Assembly (NCBI GenBank): GCA_903822525.1 | Contig: CAIJPI010000280.1 | Span: forward strand, 1-41,081 | DNA: 41,081 nucleotides | Source of the DNA: an uncultured Bacteroidales bacterium | GTDB taxonomy: Bacteria > Bacteroidota > Bacteroidia > Bacteroidales > UBA4417 | Direction: 5' to 3' | Shown: positions 34,079-41,081 of the stretch, piece after piece | How the letters are laid out: each line of letters starts with the position of its first letter | How positions within the stretch are numbered: the stretch's first letter is position 1 | Position numbers and translations under genes: made by a program | Notes under the pieces: model-generated | The model's database searches: none | The model's input: only the letters and a program-made list of their open reading frames with translations | Told to the model about the DNA's origin: nothing

Positions 34079-34477
34079 TTACACGATTTTTATTTCCATT
34101 TCATTCAATCCGAACCGGTTCTTCCCGGGTGTGCCATCCGATAAAAATATATCGATTAGCCATATAATACCAAGGATTGGTATAAATAAAACCAGAAGCA
34201 TCCAGCCACTTCTCCCGGTATCGTGAAGCCGCCTGACTGAAACTGCTGTCCATGGGATGGCCATTGCCAGAGTATATGTTAGAAAAATGTAGCCAAAAGG
34301 CAACTTTATATTGCCTTGATTAGTTTCCAGGTTGAAATTTGTTTTTAAAACCAAATCGATGATCATTGCGGCAACCATGAAAAATAGATTTATTAAGAAA
34401 TAAGCCCAGAATTCTTTCTTTTGCGCCCTGCCCTTGAATTTGGCATATTTTGTAACCACTTGCAGATACCAGTACAT
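34079..34477 (-). CDS. DUF805 family membrane protein
   Basis: A 132-residue inner-membrane protein with about four hydrophobic segments. The family signatures are FKGRAQKKEFWAYFLINLFF near the N-terminus and VSVRRLHDTGRSGWMLL before the last membrane span, followed by a glycine-asparagine-rich tail (GTPGKNRFG). These are the defining motifs of DUF805 (YhaH-like). The function is not known. It is a single gene with long gaps on both sides. Confidence 0.9.
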   Translation of the reverse strand: MYWYLQVVTKYAKFKGRAQKKEFWAYFLINLFFMVAAMIIDLVLKTNFNLETNQGNIKLPFGYIFLTYTLAMAIPWTAVSVRRLHDTGRSGWMLLVLFIPILGIIWLIDIFLSDGTPGKNRFGLNEMEIKIV

Positions 34478-34905
34478 ATTTTGTGTTTTAGTAGTCTTTT
34501 AATAAAGTCTTACTTGTTTGATCTGTAATTTTTGATTAATCCGAATGAAAAGCAGATTGTTAAGAATTATTTATAATACTCTACGACGAAAAATACGTAA
34601 TCAATTTTAACATGTGCCTAAATCAGGCGTTCTGTTATTTAAAGATGCTAATTTAATGTAATAAGTTTTCAGAAATAGCATTTTAAACTGTCAGGGCATA
34701 TTCTGTCCACATTCTGCCAGTAAGGGACTAACAGAAATGCCGAAATTGGTTCTCTGTTAACATCTTAAATCTGATTATTAATGAATTAGCAGGAGATAAC
34801 TTAAATTGAGGATTGAAGCAAGCAACTTAAAGTGTAGCCAGGAAATATTTTCAGCTATCTTAGTCCAGGAATATAAATTCTGAACTTTTGAAAGTGGATC
34901 AGTTT
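34478..34905. other. 428-base gap with no gene seen
   Basis: Between the DUF805 and SemiSWEET genes on the minus strand. A short GCCT/AGGC hairpin occurs near 34615-34630. Otherwise nothing recognised. Confidence 0.55.
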
Positions 34906-35172
34906 TTATTCCGGGTCTTTCCTGCGGTTTTTAAAAATCAGGTATAGCATGGTGAGAGAAAAGATCAAAACAATAATGTTGGTGCCTATAATTGAAATGC
35001 TGTGAATCAGAATGCCGTAATACAGCCATAGGGATGTGCCTAAGGATGCTATGAGGAACATTGCCAGCGAAACATCTTTAGTGGATTTCGACTTCCAGGT
35101 TTTGACCACCTGGGGCAGAAAGGTGGTGCAGGATAATGCGCCGGCAATGATCCCTACTACTTCGTTGTTCAT
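34906..35172 (-). CDS. SemiSWEET (PQ-loop) sugar transporter
   Basis: An 88-residue half-transporter with three transmembrane segments, which works as a dimer for facilitated sugar movement across the inner membrane. The MtN3/PQ-loop signature is clear in the first segment (TTFLPQVVKTWKSKSTKDVS, with the Pro-Gln pair). The second and third segments follow (LGTSLWLYYGILIHS and TNIIVLIFSLTMLYL). Length fits SemiSWEETs, which are 80-100 residues. Substrate is not clear. It stands alone. Confidence 0.92.
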   Translation of the reverse strand: MNNEVVGIIAGALSCTTFLPQVVKTWKSKSTKDVSLAMFLIASLGTSLWLYYGILIHSISIIGTNIIVLIFSLTMLYLIFKNRRKDPE

Positions 35173-35226
35173 TTTTAAAATTTGGTTTTATTTAAGGAAA
35201 ATATAGAATATCCTTTGTGCTCAGTG

Positions 35227-35245
35227 CAGAGTGCACAGCGCTCTG
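35227..35245. repeat. Small inverted repeat upstream of SemiSWEET
   Basis: CAGAGTG and CGCTCTG with a 5-base spacer and one mismatch, in the SemiSWEET upstream region. Confidence 0.35.
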
Positions 35246-35355
35246 GGTGTGTAATTCATACTCACTGCAGGATGATGAATTATATAATTCGCTCTCATGA
35301 TTCAATTTTATTTTAAACAGAACCAAGATGAATACTATTTTACCCCGGGTTTGCA

Positions 35356-35385
35356 GTGTCTGCACACCCGCAGGGTGTCTGACAC
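35356..35385. repeat. Two-part hairpin (ACACCC/GGGTGT plus GTGTC/GACAC)
   Basis: Outer arms GTGTC and GACAC and inner arms ACACCC and GGGTGT close around GCA, with a small internal loop. It lies 44 bases after the cysteate-synthase-like gene. No T-run follows, so it looks more like a REP-type element than a terminator. Confidence 0.55.
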
Positions 35386-35428
35386 ACGCTTTTGATTTAG
35401 GTGCCAATTAAAACAACCCTGTTTTGAT

Positions 35429-36721
35429 TTATTCTGCGAATATTTTAATCAGCGCTGACTTAACTTCTTCCAGCGGGGGATTAATATTAAATACTTCGGA
35501 TGGAGCAAGATAATGAAGCGTTTTACCTCTTTTAAATTTCTCTTCACCACCCCCGGTTATATTCAGCATAATAACTGCTTCGGGGTCAACTTTTTTGTCA
35601 CTAACAGCCTGTATAAGTGAAGCAACGGCGACGGCTGCGGCCGGATGAATATCGTTGCCTTCGTGTGTCAGGAAGAGGTTTGCTGCCTGGCGTGCTTCTT
35701 CGTTGGTAGCTGCCATTACTTCCCCCTTTGTCGCGGTAAGTGCGTCGAAGAGACCTCCAACAGGAGGGTAGGGTGGCTTGCGGTTTGAGAGTACTTTTGC
35801 ATCAATAATTTCGACCTCGCGGCGGGCGGCTTCGTCGTCAAATGGAAGCATATCGCGCGAATTGACATTCCATGCATTCATAATCGGTACAAAAGGACTG
35901 TTCTGTGATACCATAAGTTTGGTAACCTTATTCCCGAATCTTCCGTCAGCCAGTAGGCGGAGGTTTGCTTCCCAGGCAGCAATTGCCCCCGTTCCGCTTC
36001 CGATTGCCTGGAAATAGTATTCGGGAATAGTTCCAATATGGGTTGCAGCAGAAAGCATGGTTGTTCCCATTCCGTCGCGGCGGGCAACATTTTTGGCACC
36101 GCCTTCGGCAATAAAACCTTCGCACTGGCAAGCCAGGTTTGAGAGGTGGATGGCATCAAAATAATCGCTGCCGCTGCGGGTGGCTATAAGTTTAACACAA
36201 CTGCCCAGTGGGTTTTCGAACCATAGCGCATTCAGGTTGTCTTCAGGAACACATAATAACAATGGAATATTATTTTCGGAGCATACCTTGGCAAAAGCAC
36301 GGGCCGTATTACCCGCTGAAGCTACTACCAGCACTTTGGATTGAGACGGATCCATACGGGCACATACAGAGTAAGCTTCAGTTTCTTTGAAGGAACAGGT
36401 AGTCATATTTGCTCCTTTCTCGGGCCAGTAGCCACTGAAGGTAATAAACAGGTTTTTTAACCCAAGCCATGCTGCCAGGCCTGAACTTTTGTATGTTACG
36501 GGCGCCGATGATCCCTGCAACATACGGTTTACGGGAAGCCAGTCGGCAAAACGGTAAATCCCGAAGGAAGTATCCTTTGGATTCATCTGGTTTTGCTTGT
36601 ATATTGCCCTGATCAGACCCGGCTTTGTTTGGCCGGGAGCATCCAGCATCCAGCCTGTATCCTTAAACGTTTCGCCTGTAACAAGTGATTGGAGTGTATA
36701 TTCAGTTGCAGCTAATTCCAT
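35429..36721 (-). CDS. Cysteate-synthase-like PLP enzyme
   Basis: A threonine-synthase-family PLP enzyme of 430 residues, best matching cysteate synthase (O-phosphoserine plus sulfite to cysteate). In Bacteroidota cysteate feeds sulfonolipid (capnine-type) synthesis. The PLP lysine is Lys112 in MTTCSFKETEAY, where threonine synthases have 'SFKDR'. Other features are the phosphate-binding loop GSGTGAIAAWEA, VASAGNTARAFAKVC, and GGLFDALTATKGEV. The start at 36721 is preferred to the one at 36775, because a TACCTTTG promoter element (36753-36760) and a terminator lie between the two. No other sulfonolipid gene is visible, so threonine synthase paralogue remains the alternative. Confidence 0.8.
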   Translation of the reverse strand: MELAATEYTLQSLVTGETFKDTGWMLDAPGQTKPGLIRAIYKQNQMNPKDTSFGIYRFADWLPVNRMLQGSSAPVTYKSSGLAAWLGLKNLFITFSGYWPEKGANMTTCSFKETEAYSVCARMDPSQSKVLVVASAGNTARAFAKVCSENNIPLLLCVPEDNLNALWFENPLGSCVKLIATRSGSDYFDAIHLSNLACQCEGFIAEGGAKNVARRDGMGTTMLSAATHIGTIPEYYFQAIGSGTGAIAAWEANLRLLADGRFGNKVTKLMVSQNSPFVPIMNAWNVNSRDMLPFDDEAARREVEIIDAKVLSNRKPPYPPVGGLFDALTATKGEVMAATNEEARQAANLFLTHEGNDIHPAAAVAVASLIQAVSDKKVDPEAVIMLNITGGGEEKFKRGKTLHYLAPSEVFNINPPLEEVKSALIKIFAE

Positions 36722-36752
36722 AGAAAATAGTATAATGCCGGTAAGTAAAGCG

Positions 36753-36760
36753 CAAAGGTA
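36753..36760 (-). promoter_or_regulatory. Predicted -7 element for the cysteate-synthase-like gene
   Basis: TACCTTTG on the minus strand, an exact TAnnTTTG, giving a leader of about 28 nt. It lies immediately downstream of the efflux unit's terminator, and it decides the start codon at 36721. Confidence 0.5.
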
Positions 36761-36792
36761 AAAAAAGGACTCCAATGAAGAGAGCCCTTTTT
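36757..36792 (-). terminator. Terminator of the metal-efflux unit
   Basis: AAAAAGGACTC (36762-36772) pairs with GAGCCCTTTTT (36782-36792) over 11 bp with one G-U. Seven T's follow on the minus strand. Confidence 0.75.
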
Positions 36793-36917
36793 GTTAATTA
36801 GTCACATAAGCCGTTCACTTTAGAATGCATTCCCTGATTGTGTCCTGTACTTTCAGGGTAACTTCCCATAAATGCAGCAGATGCCGTAATTGAGAGTACG
36901 GATTCCTGCCAGCTATA

Positions 36918-38099
36918 TCAACAGCTCATCTCACCTGCGTTTTTCTTTGCCGAAAGCAGGCTGTAGGCTCCTTTTATAACTATCCTTGCAGTCTTAATGT
37001 CGAATCCTTCGGGAAAAGTGATTTCGGAGTATCCTCCATCAGTCACGCCTTTGTGCACCTCAATCATGCGGTATTCAGTAAATGGTTTGCCCCCTTCTGT
37101 TTTATTCCTGCCAAAGGCAAAGATATAATCCTTGTCGTCGAAACTTACAATTGCCTCCGAAGGAAGTGCAGTAACCTCTATGCCTGAAGCTTCGATAACA
37201 GCATTAACATACATTCCCGGAATTACATTCCTGCAAATACCACTTACACTGGCATAGACTTTATACGTCCTGTCAGCATTTACTGATCTGCCTGTCTGGT
37301 AAATAATGGCTTCATGCTGTTCCGTTTCGTTATTGATAAAAAACCGGATCTTTTGTCCGGTCGAAACCTTATCAGCATCTTTCTCGAACAAAGTGAGTTC
37401 GAGCAAAAGTTTATCGCCGTTAACGATTTCGAACAATACCTCCGTTGGGGCAACGAATTTTCCAATATTGATGTTAACTGCTTTTATAAAACCTGAAATA
37501 GGAGAGGTTACAGCAACAGCTCTTGTGATGTTGTCCTCGTTGAGTGTTGAGTGGTTAATGCCGATCATTGCAAGTTTTTGTTCCAGTGCCCTGGCCTGTG
37601 CTTTCAGGTTCTTGAAGTCGGCTGTAACCTGTTGTAGGTTCTGTTGCGAATACACATCATTCTTAAATAGTTCGGAATGCCTTAAAAAATCGGCTTCAGC
37701 AAATTCGAGCTTGTTTTTGGTTTCAAGGTAATTCTGCTGAATATCGACAAACTCCTGGTTTTCGAGTATGGCAAGTGTTTGTCCTTTGCTTACTGAAGTA
37801 CCCGGAGCGACTGTAATGCTTTTTACAAATCCGCCTAATGGCATGCATACTGTCGCCATATTCTGAGGTGCAACCGCAACGATTCCGCTTACTTTGAGTG
37901 TCCCATTCAAAGTTCGTTTTTCAATAGTGCCGGTTTCGATTTTTGCCAGCTTTGCCTGATCGTCGCGTAATTCCACAATATCCTGCGGAAGTACTTCTTC
38001 TTCTTTAGTTGGAGCAGGCTCTTTGCCCTTGTTACACGCATGTATGGTAAACATTAGTACTGAAAGCAGAAGGGCTGGAAATAAGGTATGTTTTCTCAT
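36918..38099 (-). CDS. RND efflux adaptor lipoprotein (CusB/CzcB family)
   Basis: A 393-residue periplasmic adaptor that joins the RND pump to the outer-membrane channel. The N-terminus is a lipoprotein signal with lipobox TIHACNK (Cys22). The barrel-sandwich starts with GGFVKSITVAPGTSVSKGQTLAILENQEF, followed by a coiled-coil hairpin (about 120-185: NYLETKNKLEFAEADFLRHS, LKAQARALEQKLA) and the second lipoyl half with AVTSPISGFIKAVNIN and GKFVAPTEVLFEI. The membrane-proximal part follows to the end. It lies 144 bases after the fused pump on the same strand. Metal substrate cannot be told from the sequence; no His-rich N-terminal domain of the CusF/YHS kind is seen. Confidence 0.92.
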   Translation of the reverse strand: MRKHTLFPALLLSVLMFTIHACNKGKEPAPTKEEEVLPQDIVELRDDQAKLAKIETGTIEKRTLNGTLKVSGIVAVAPQNMATVCMPLGGFVKSITVAPGTSVSKGQTLAILENQEFVDIQQNYLETKNKLEFAEADFLRHSELFKNDVYSQQNLQQVTADFKNLKAQARALEQKLAMIGINHSTLNEDNITRAVAVTSPISGFIKAVNINIGKFVAPTEVLFEIVNGDKLLLELTLFEKDADKVSTGQKIRFFINNETEQHEAIIYQTGRSVNADRTYKVYASVSGICRNVIPGMYVNAVIEASGIEVTALPSEAIVSFDDKDYIFAFGRNKTEGGKPFTEYRMIEVHKGVTDGGYSEITFPEGFDIKTARIVIKGAYSLLSAKKNAGEMSC

Positions 38100-38243
38100 A
38101 AGTGATTTTTTTTTATTGTTTTAAGATTTTCTGCAGCTTTATTAATTTCTTCGTTTTATGTTGCAAAGGCCCGTCATGATTATTGAAACTTTTGCTTCGG
38201 ACTTGTCTAGTAATAATGGCTGCTGTTTTGCAGTTATAACGGT

Positions 38244-41081
38244 TTACTGAATTTTGCCCGATATATATTCAATACTGATAAGTGTCTTCATGCAGTTGTT
38301 AAGCGCGTTGAGGTAGTTCTGCCTGATGTCGATGGCGCGGTTCAGGTTTAAGACATAATCGAGGTAATCCATGGCGCCGGCTTTGTAGCTGCGGCCCGAC
38401 TGCTCTATAATATAGTCTGCTTCGGGAATAGCCTGTGTTTCGTAAAAGTCAACACTCCTTTTGAATTTAGTGTATTCATCGAGCAGTGAAGCATATTCCG
38501 AAGCCAGTGTCCTGGAATAGCTGTCAGCATTGTTCCTGGCAATTTCCTGTCTGATGCCTGCAGCTTTTGCTTTTGCTGCGTAAGGTTTATACCATAAGGG
38601 AAGTAATATCCCCGCCTGTATACCTGTGAAACGATCGTTCAGCCCAAAAGTCCGTGGAAGGGAATTTACCTCCTGCGATCCCTGCATGGTCTGGCTGAAG
38701 TAGCCAAAAGTGAGATCAGGCAGGGCGCGGCTTTGTTCCAGTTTTTTCTCAGCTCCGGTAATAATAACCTGTTGCTCCATAAATCCGAGTGAAGGATTCT
38801 GTGAAATAACTGTTGAATCCGGTGCCAATAGCATGAGGGAAGAGCTGGAAAGGGATTCAGCTGGTAAGAGTACATCATTTGTATTCAGTAGGTTACGGAA
38901 CTGCCTGGCTGCGATGCCTAAATCGGCTGATGCCTGCTGTAACTGATTCTTTACTTCCATGCTCTGCGAACGGGCTGTGATCATTTCAAGCCGGTTTGTT
39001 TCGCCCGAACTTGCACGTAATTCAGCCGCCGGCAGAAATCCTGAAAACAAGCTATCCTGGTAGGTCAGCAGTTTTTGCTTCTCTGCGAGAAATGCCAGCT
39101 GCCAGTATACCTGTTTAACCTGGGTGGTAATTTCGAGTTGTGATACTTTCAGCTCCCATTCACTCATTCTGATTCCGGCCGAGGCCAGTTTTTGCTGGTT
39201 GGCATAAACAGTAGGAAAGGCCAGGGATTGCGATATAGCATAACTATTATCCCTGTTGTATGAATTGAATCTTCCATACTGTATTTCGACAGCTGTTTTC
39301 GGGATGTCCCACGAAGTGCTTTTCAGAGTTTTTTGAACCTCCAGCGAGAATGCAGAGGAACGTATTGTTAGATTGCTGTTCAAGGCAATTCTGACAGCTT
39401 CGGCAAGCTCGATGTGTTTTGCCTCCTGAGCCGTGATTGTGTTTAAGAATGAGGAACCTAGCATAAGCAAAAGATATATTGGAAGTGCTTTTGCTTTTTG
39501 CTTTTTAAATGGGAACCGGATTTTATGTGACGAAAAGATAATGTAGAAAACCGGCAGTATCACCAAGGTGAGTAAAGTTGCTGTGAGAAGCCCTCCGATC
39601 ACTACGGTTGCAAGTGGTTTCTGAACTTCAGCTCCGGCAGATGTTGAAAGTGCCATGGGAAGAAATCCCATCGACGCTACCGCAGCTGTCATGATTATGG
39701 GTCGTAAACGTGTGTGGAGGCCTTTTTTAACCCGTTCGCTTATGTCAGTAACACCTTTTTTTTCGAGCCGATTAAATTCAGCTATAAGCACAATCCCGTT
39801 CAGTACCGCCACTCCGAACAAGGCGATAAACCCTACACCGGCCGAAATCGAAAAATTCATTCCACGAATCCATAACGCAAATACTCCGCCAATAGCAGCC
39901 AGTGGAACAGCTGAAAATATCAGCAGGGATTGTTTCACCGAGTGAAATGTGAAATAAAGTAAAACAAAAATCAGCAGAAGTGCTGCTGGAACAGCAATGG
40001 CAAGCCTGTTTTTTGCAGCCCTGAGATTTTGAAACTGACCGCCATACGATAAGTAATAGCCCGAAGGAAGTTTTACCTGCTTGTCAACTTTGCTGGTGAC
40101 TTCCGCAATTACGCTTTCGATATCCCTGTTGCGGACATTAAACCCTACAGTGATCCGTCGCTTGGTGTCTTCCCGCGAAACCTGGGCCGGTCCTGATTTT
40201 ATGGAGATATCAGCGATCTGCTCGAAAGTGATCTGTGAGCCGTTTGGCAAAGCTACCGACAGATTTTTTACGTCGTCGAGGCTTTTTCTGTAGTCTTTAT
40301 CGAGCCGGACCACCAGACCAAACCGTTTTTCATCGTCGAATACCACTCCGGCTTCGCTACCCGCAAAGGCTGCACGTAGCACCTGGTTAGCATCGTCGAC
40401 AGATATCCCGTATTGTGCCAGGCGGTCGCGGTTAAACTCCACCTGAACCTGCGCCAGTCCTGTTGCCTTTTCCACATTAAGGTCCTCGACGCCATCAATT
40501 TTCTGGATTACCTTTTCCGCATCCGCAGCTATTTCCGATAAGGTGTTAAGGTCGTCGCCGAAAATTTTTAAGGCGATATCCTGCCTCGAACCTGACAGAA
40601 GCTCGTTGAAGCGCATCTGAATAGGCTGCTGGAATTCAAATTTAACCCCGGCCAGAACAATCAGCTTTTCTTCCATTTTTGCAACAAGTTCTTCACGGGT
40701 TGTGGCAGATGTCCATTCGCTTTTATCTTTAAGTGTGATAATGTAATCGCCGGTTTCCATCGGAGTAGGGTCGGTAGGGATTTCGCCGGCCCCTATTTTA
40801 CAGACTGTATGCTTTATTTCAGGGAAGTTTTCAAGTAGTATTTTATTGGCTTTTTCTACCATTTCGACGGTATTACTCAGCGAACTGCCCTGCAGGGTTA
40901 TTACGCCTGCTGCGAGGTCGCCTTCTTCGAGCTGAGGGATAAATTCGCCTCCTAAGTTATTGAAAACAAAAAGGCTGAAAAGGAATAATGCAATGGCTGA
41001 AAAGGAGACGATTAATTTATGTCCAAGTGCAAAATTTATAATCGGGTTAAATGCTTTGTGAAACCAGTCCATCAGCTTATC
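38244..41081 (-). CDS. Heavy-metal RND pump fused to its outer-membrane factor (CusA/CzcA + CzcC), 5' partial
   Basis: The frame runs to the window edge, so the N-terminal half of the pump is missing. From the internal Met at 41072, residues 1-~515 are the second half of a heavy-metal RND transporter: GGEFIPQLEEGDLAAGV, PIQMRFNELLSGSRQDIALK, LPSGYYLSYGGQFQNL, and the last membrane helices (FIALFGVAVLNGIVLIAEFN, RPIIMTAAVASMGFLPMALS). Then KALPIYLLLMLGSSFLNTITAQ (~528-549) looks like a signal peptide with an AQ|E cleavage site. Residues 550-942 are a TolC/CzcC-like outer-membrane factor (IELAEAVRIALNSNLTI, long coiled helices). Such fusions are frequent in Bacteroidota. The reading frame is intact at the junction. 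Confidence 0.92.
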   Translation of the reverse strand, partial: DKLMDWFHKAFNPIINFALGHKLIVSFSAIALFLFSLFVFNNLGGEFIPQLEEGDLAAGVITLQGSSLSNTVEMVEKANKILLENFPEIKHTVCKIGAGEIPTDPTPMETGDYIITLKDKSEWTSATTREELVAKMEEKLIVLAGVKFEFQQPIQMRFNELLSGSRQDIALKIFGDDLNTLSEIAADAEKVIQKIDGVEDLNVEKATGLAQVQVEFNRDRLAQYGISVDDANQVLRAAFAGSEAGVVFDDEKRFGLVVRLDKDYRKSLDDVKNLSVALPNGSQITFEQIADISIKSGPAQVSREDTKRRITVGFNVRNRDIESVIAEVTSKVDKQVKLPSGYYLSYGGQFQNLRAAKNRLAIAVPAALLLIFVLLYFTFHSVKQSLLIFSAVPLAAIGGVFALWIRGMNFSISAGVGFIALFGVAVLNGIVLIAEFNRLEKKGVTDISERVKKGLHTRLRPIIMTAAVASMGFLPMALSTSAGAEVQKPLATVVIGGLLTATLLTLVILPVFYIIFSSHKIRFPFKKQKAKALPIYLLLMLGSSFLNTITAQEAKHIELAEAVRIALNSNLTIRSSAFSLEVQKTLKSTSWDIPKTAVEIQYGRFNSYNRDNSYAISQSLAFPTVYANQQKLASAGIRMSEWELKVSQLEITTQVKQVYWQLAFLAEKQKLLTYQDSLFSGFLPAAELRASSGETNRLEMITARSQSMEVKNQLQQASADLGIAARQFRNLLNTNDVLLPAESLSSSSLMLLAPDSTVISQNPSLGFMEQQVIITGAEKKLEQSRALPDLTFGYFSQTMQGSQEVNSLPRTFGLNDRFTGIQAGILLPLWYKPYAAKAKAAGIRQEIARNNADSYSRTLASEYASLLDEYTKFKRSVDFYETQAIPEADYIIEQSGRSYKAGAMDYLDYVLNLNRAIDIRQNYLNALNNCMKTLISIEYISGKIQ

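Noticed and set aside
35192-35407. 71-residue minus-strand frame between SemiSWEET and cysteate-synthase-like genes
   Set aside because: It spans the palindromic hairpin sequence and has no recognisable content; likely non-coding.
38244-41081. Frameshift or assembly join between pump and outer-membrane factor
   Set aside because: The frame is continuous through the junction, and fused pump/OMF proteins are common in Bacteroidota.
1-41081. CRISPR array, prophage, insertion sequence or toxin-antitoxin pair
   Set aside because: No regularly spaced repeat array, integrase, transposase or paired small ORFs of that kind were seen.

Overview
The window looks like a chromosomal segment of a member of the Bacteroidota (Bacteroidetes). 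Evidence: the primary sigma factor is the short ~287-residue type of that phylum; exact or near-exact TAnnTTTG -7 elements with TTTG-like -33 elements lie upstream of many genes; Shine-Dalgarno sequences are mostly absent; several genes encode lipoproteins and OprO/P-like porins typical of the phylum; and the RND efflux pump is fused to its outer-membrane factor. Genus and order cannot be fixed from this sequence alone. No phage, integrase, transposase, CRISPR or rRNA was seen. The gene content is mainly chromosomal housekeeping with several metabolic modules.

Layout. 1-6.7 kb (minus strand): the start of an exported M48-like protease cut by the window edge, aminoacyl-histidine dipeptidase (pepD), rpe, the primary sigma factor (rpoD), pnp and rpsO. 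7.1-11.9 kb (plus): a compact carotenoid operon crtI-crtB-(exported 185-aa unknown)-idi-crtZ-crtYcd, predicted to make zeaxanthin from GGPP; no GGPP synthase is in the window. 11.9-17.6 kb (minus): a YbdG-like mechanosensitive channel, a SUI1/YciH-type factor, a diacylglycerol kinase directly behind an LtaS/MdoB-like phosphoglycerol transferase, and a surface lipoprotein. 17.9-21.6 kb (plus): a 53-residue lipoprotein, then a CitD-CitE fusion and CitF of citrate lyase with a clear promoter; the spacer between them is full of degenerate short tandem repeats. 21.9-28.5 kb: a rubrerythrin-like ferritin (minus), then a plus-strand group with an AmgK-like sugar kinase fused to a RapZ C-terminal domain, a 121-aa unknown, a MurU-like nucleotidyltransferase, an AddB-like nuclease and tRNA-Asp.

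28.6-32.6 kb: a lipoprotein with two rhodanese domains, an OprO/P-like porin and a periplasmic rhodanese read as one minus-strand unit, divergent from a Crp/Fnr regulator; a palindrome lies near -41.5 of the predicted promoter. 32.8-36.7 kb (minus): a barrel-like lipoprotein, a DUF805 membrane protein, a SemiSWEET transporter and a cysteate-synthase-like PLP enzyme, with two long gene-poor gaps. 36.9-41.1 kb (minus): a heavy-metal RND efflux system with the pump and outer-membrane factor fused in one chain (5' end outside the window) followed by the adaptor lipoprotein.

The most unusual points are the AmgK-RapZ fusion next to MurU, which suggests a cell-wall-recycling module with its own amino-sugar sensor; the Crp/Fnr-rhodanese-porin unit with a candidate class II operator; and the unknown exported protein translationally coupled inside the carotenoid operon. 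All function calls rest on motif recognition by eye; no database search was run.
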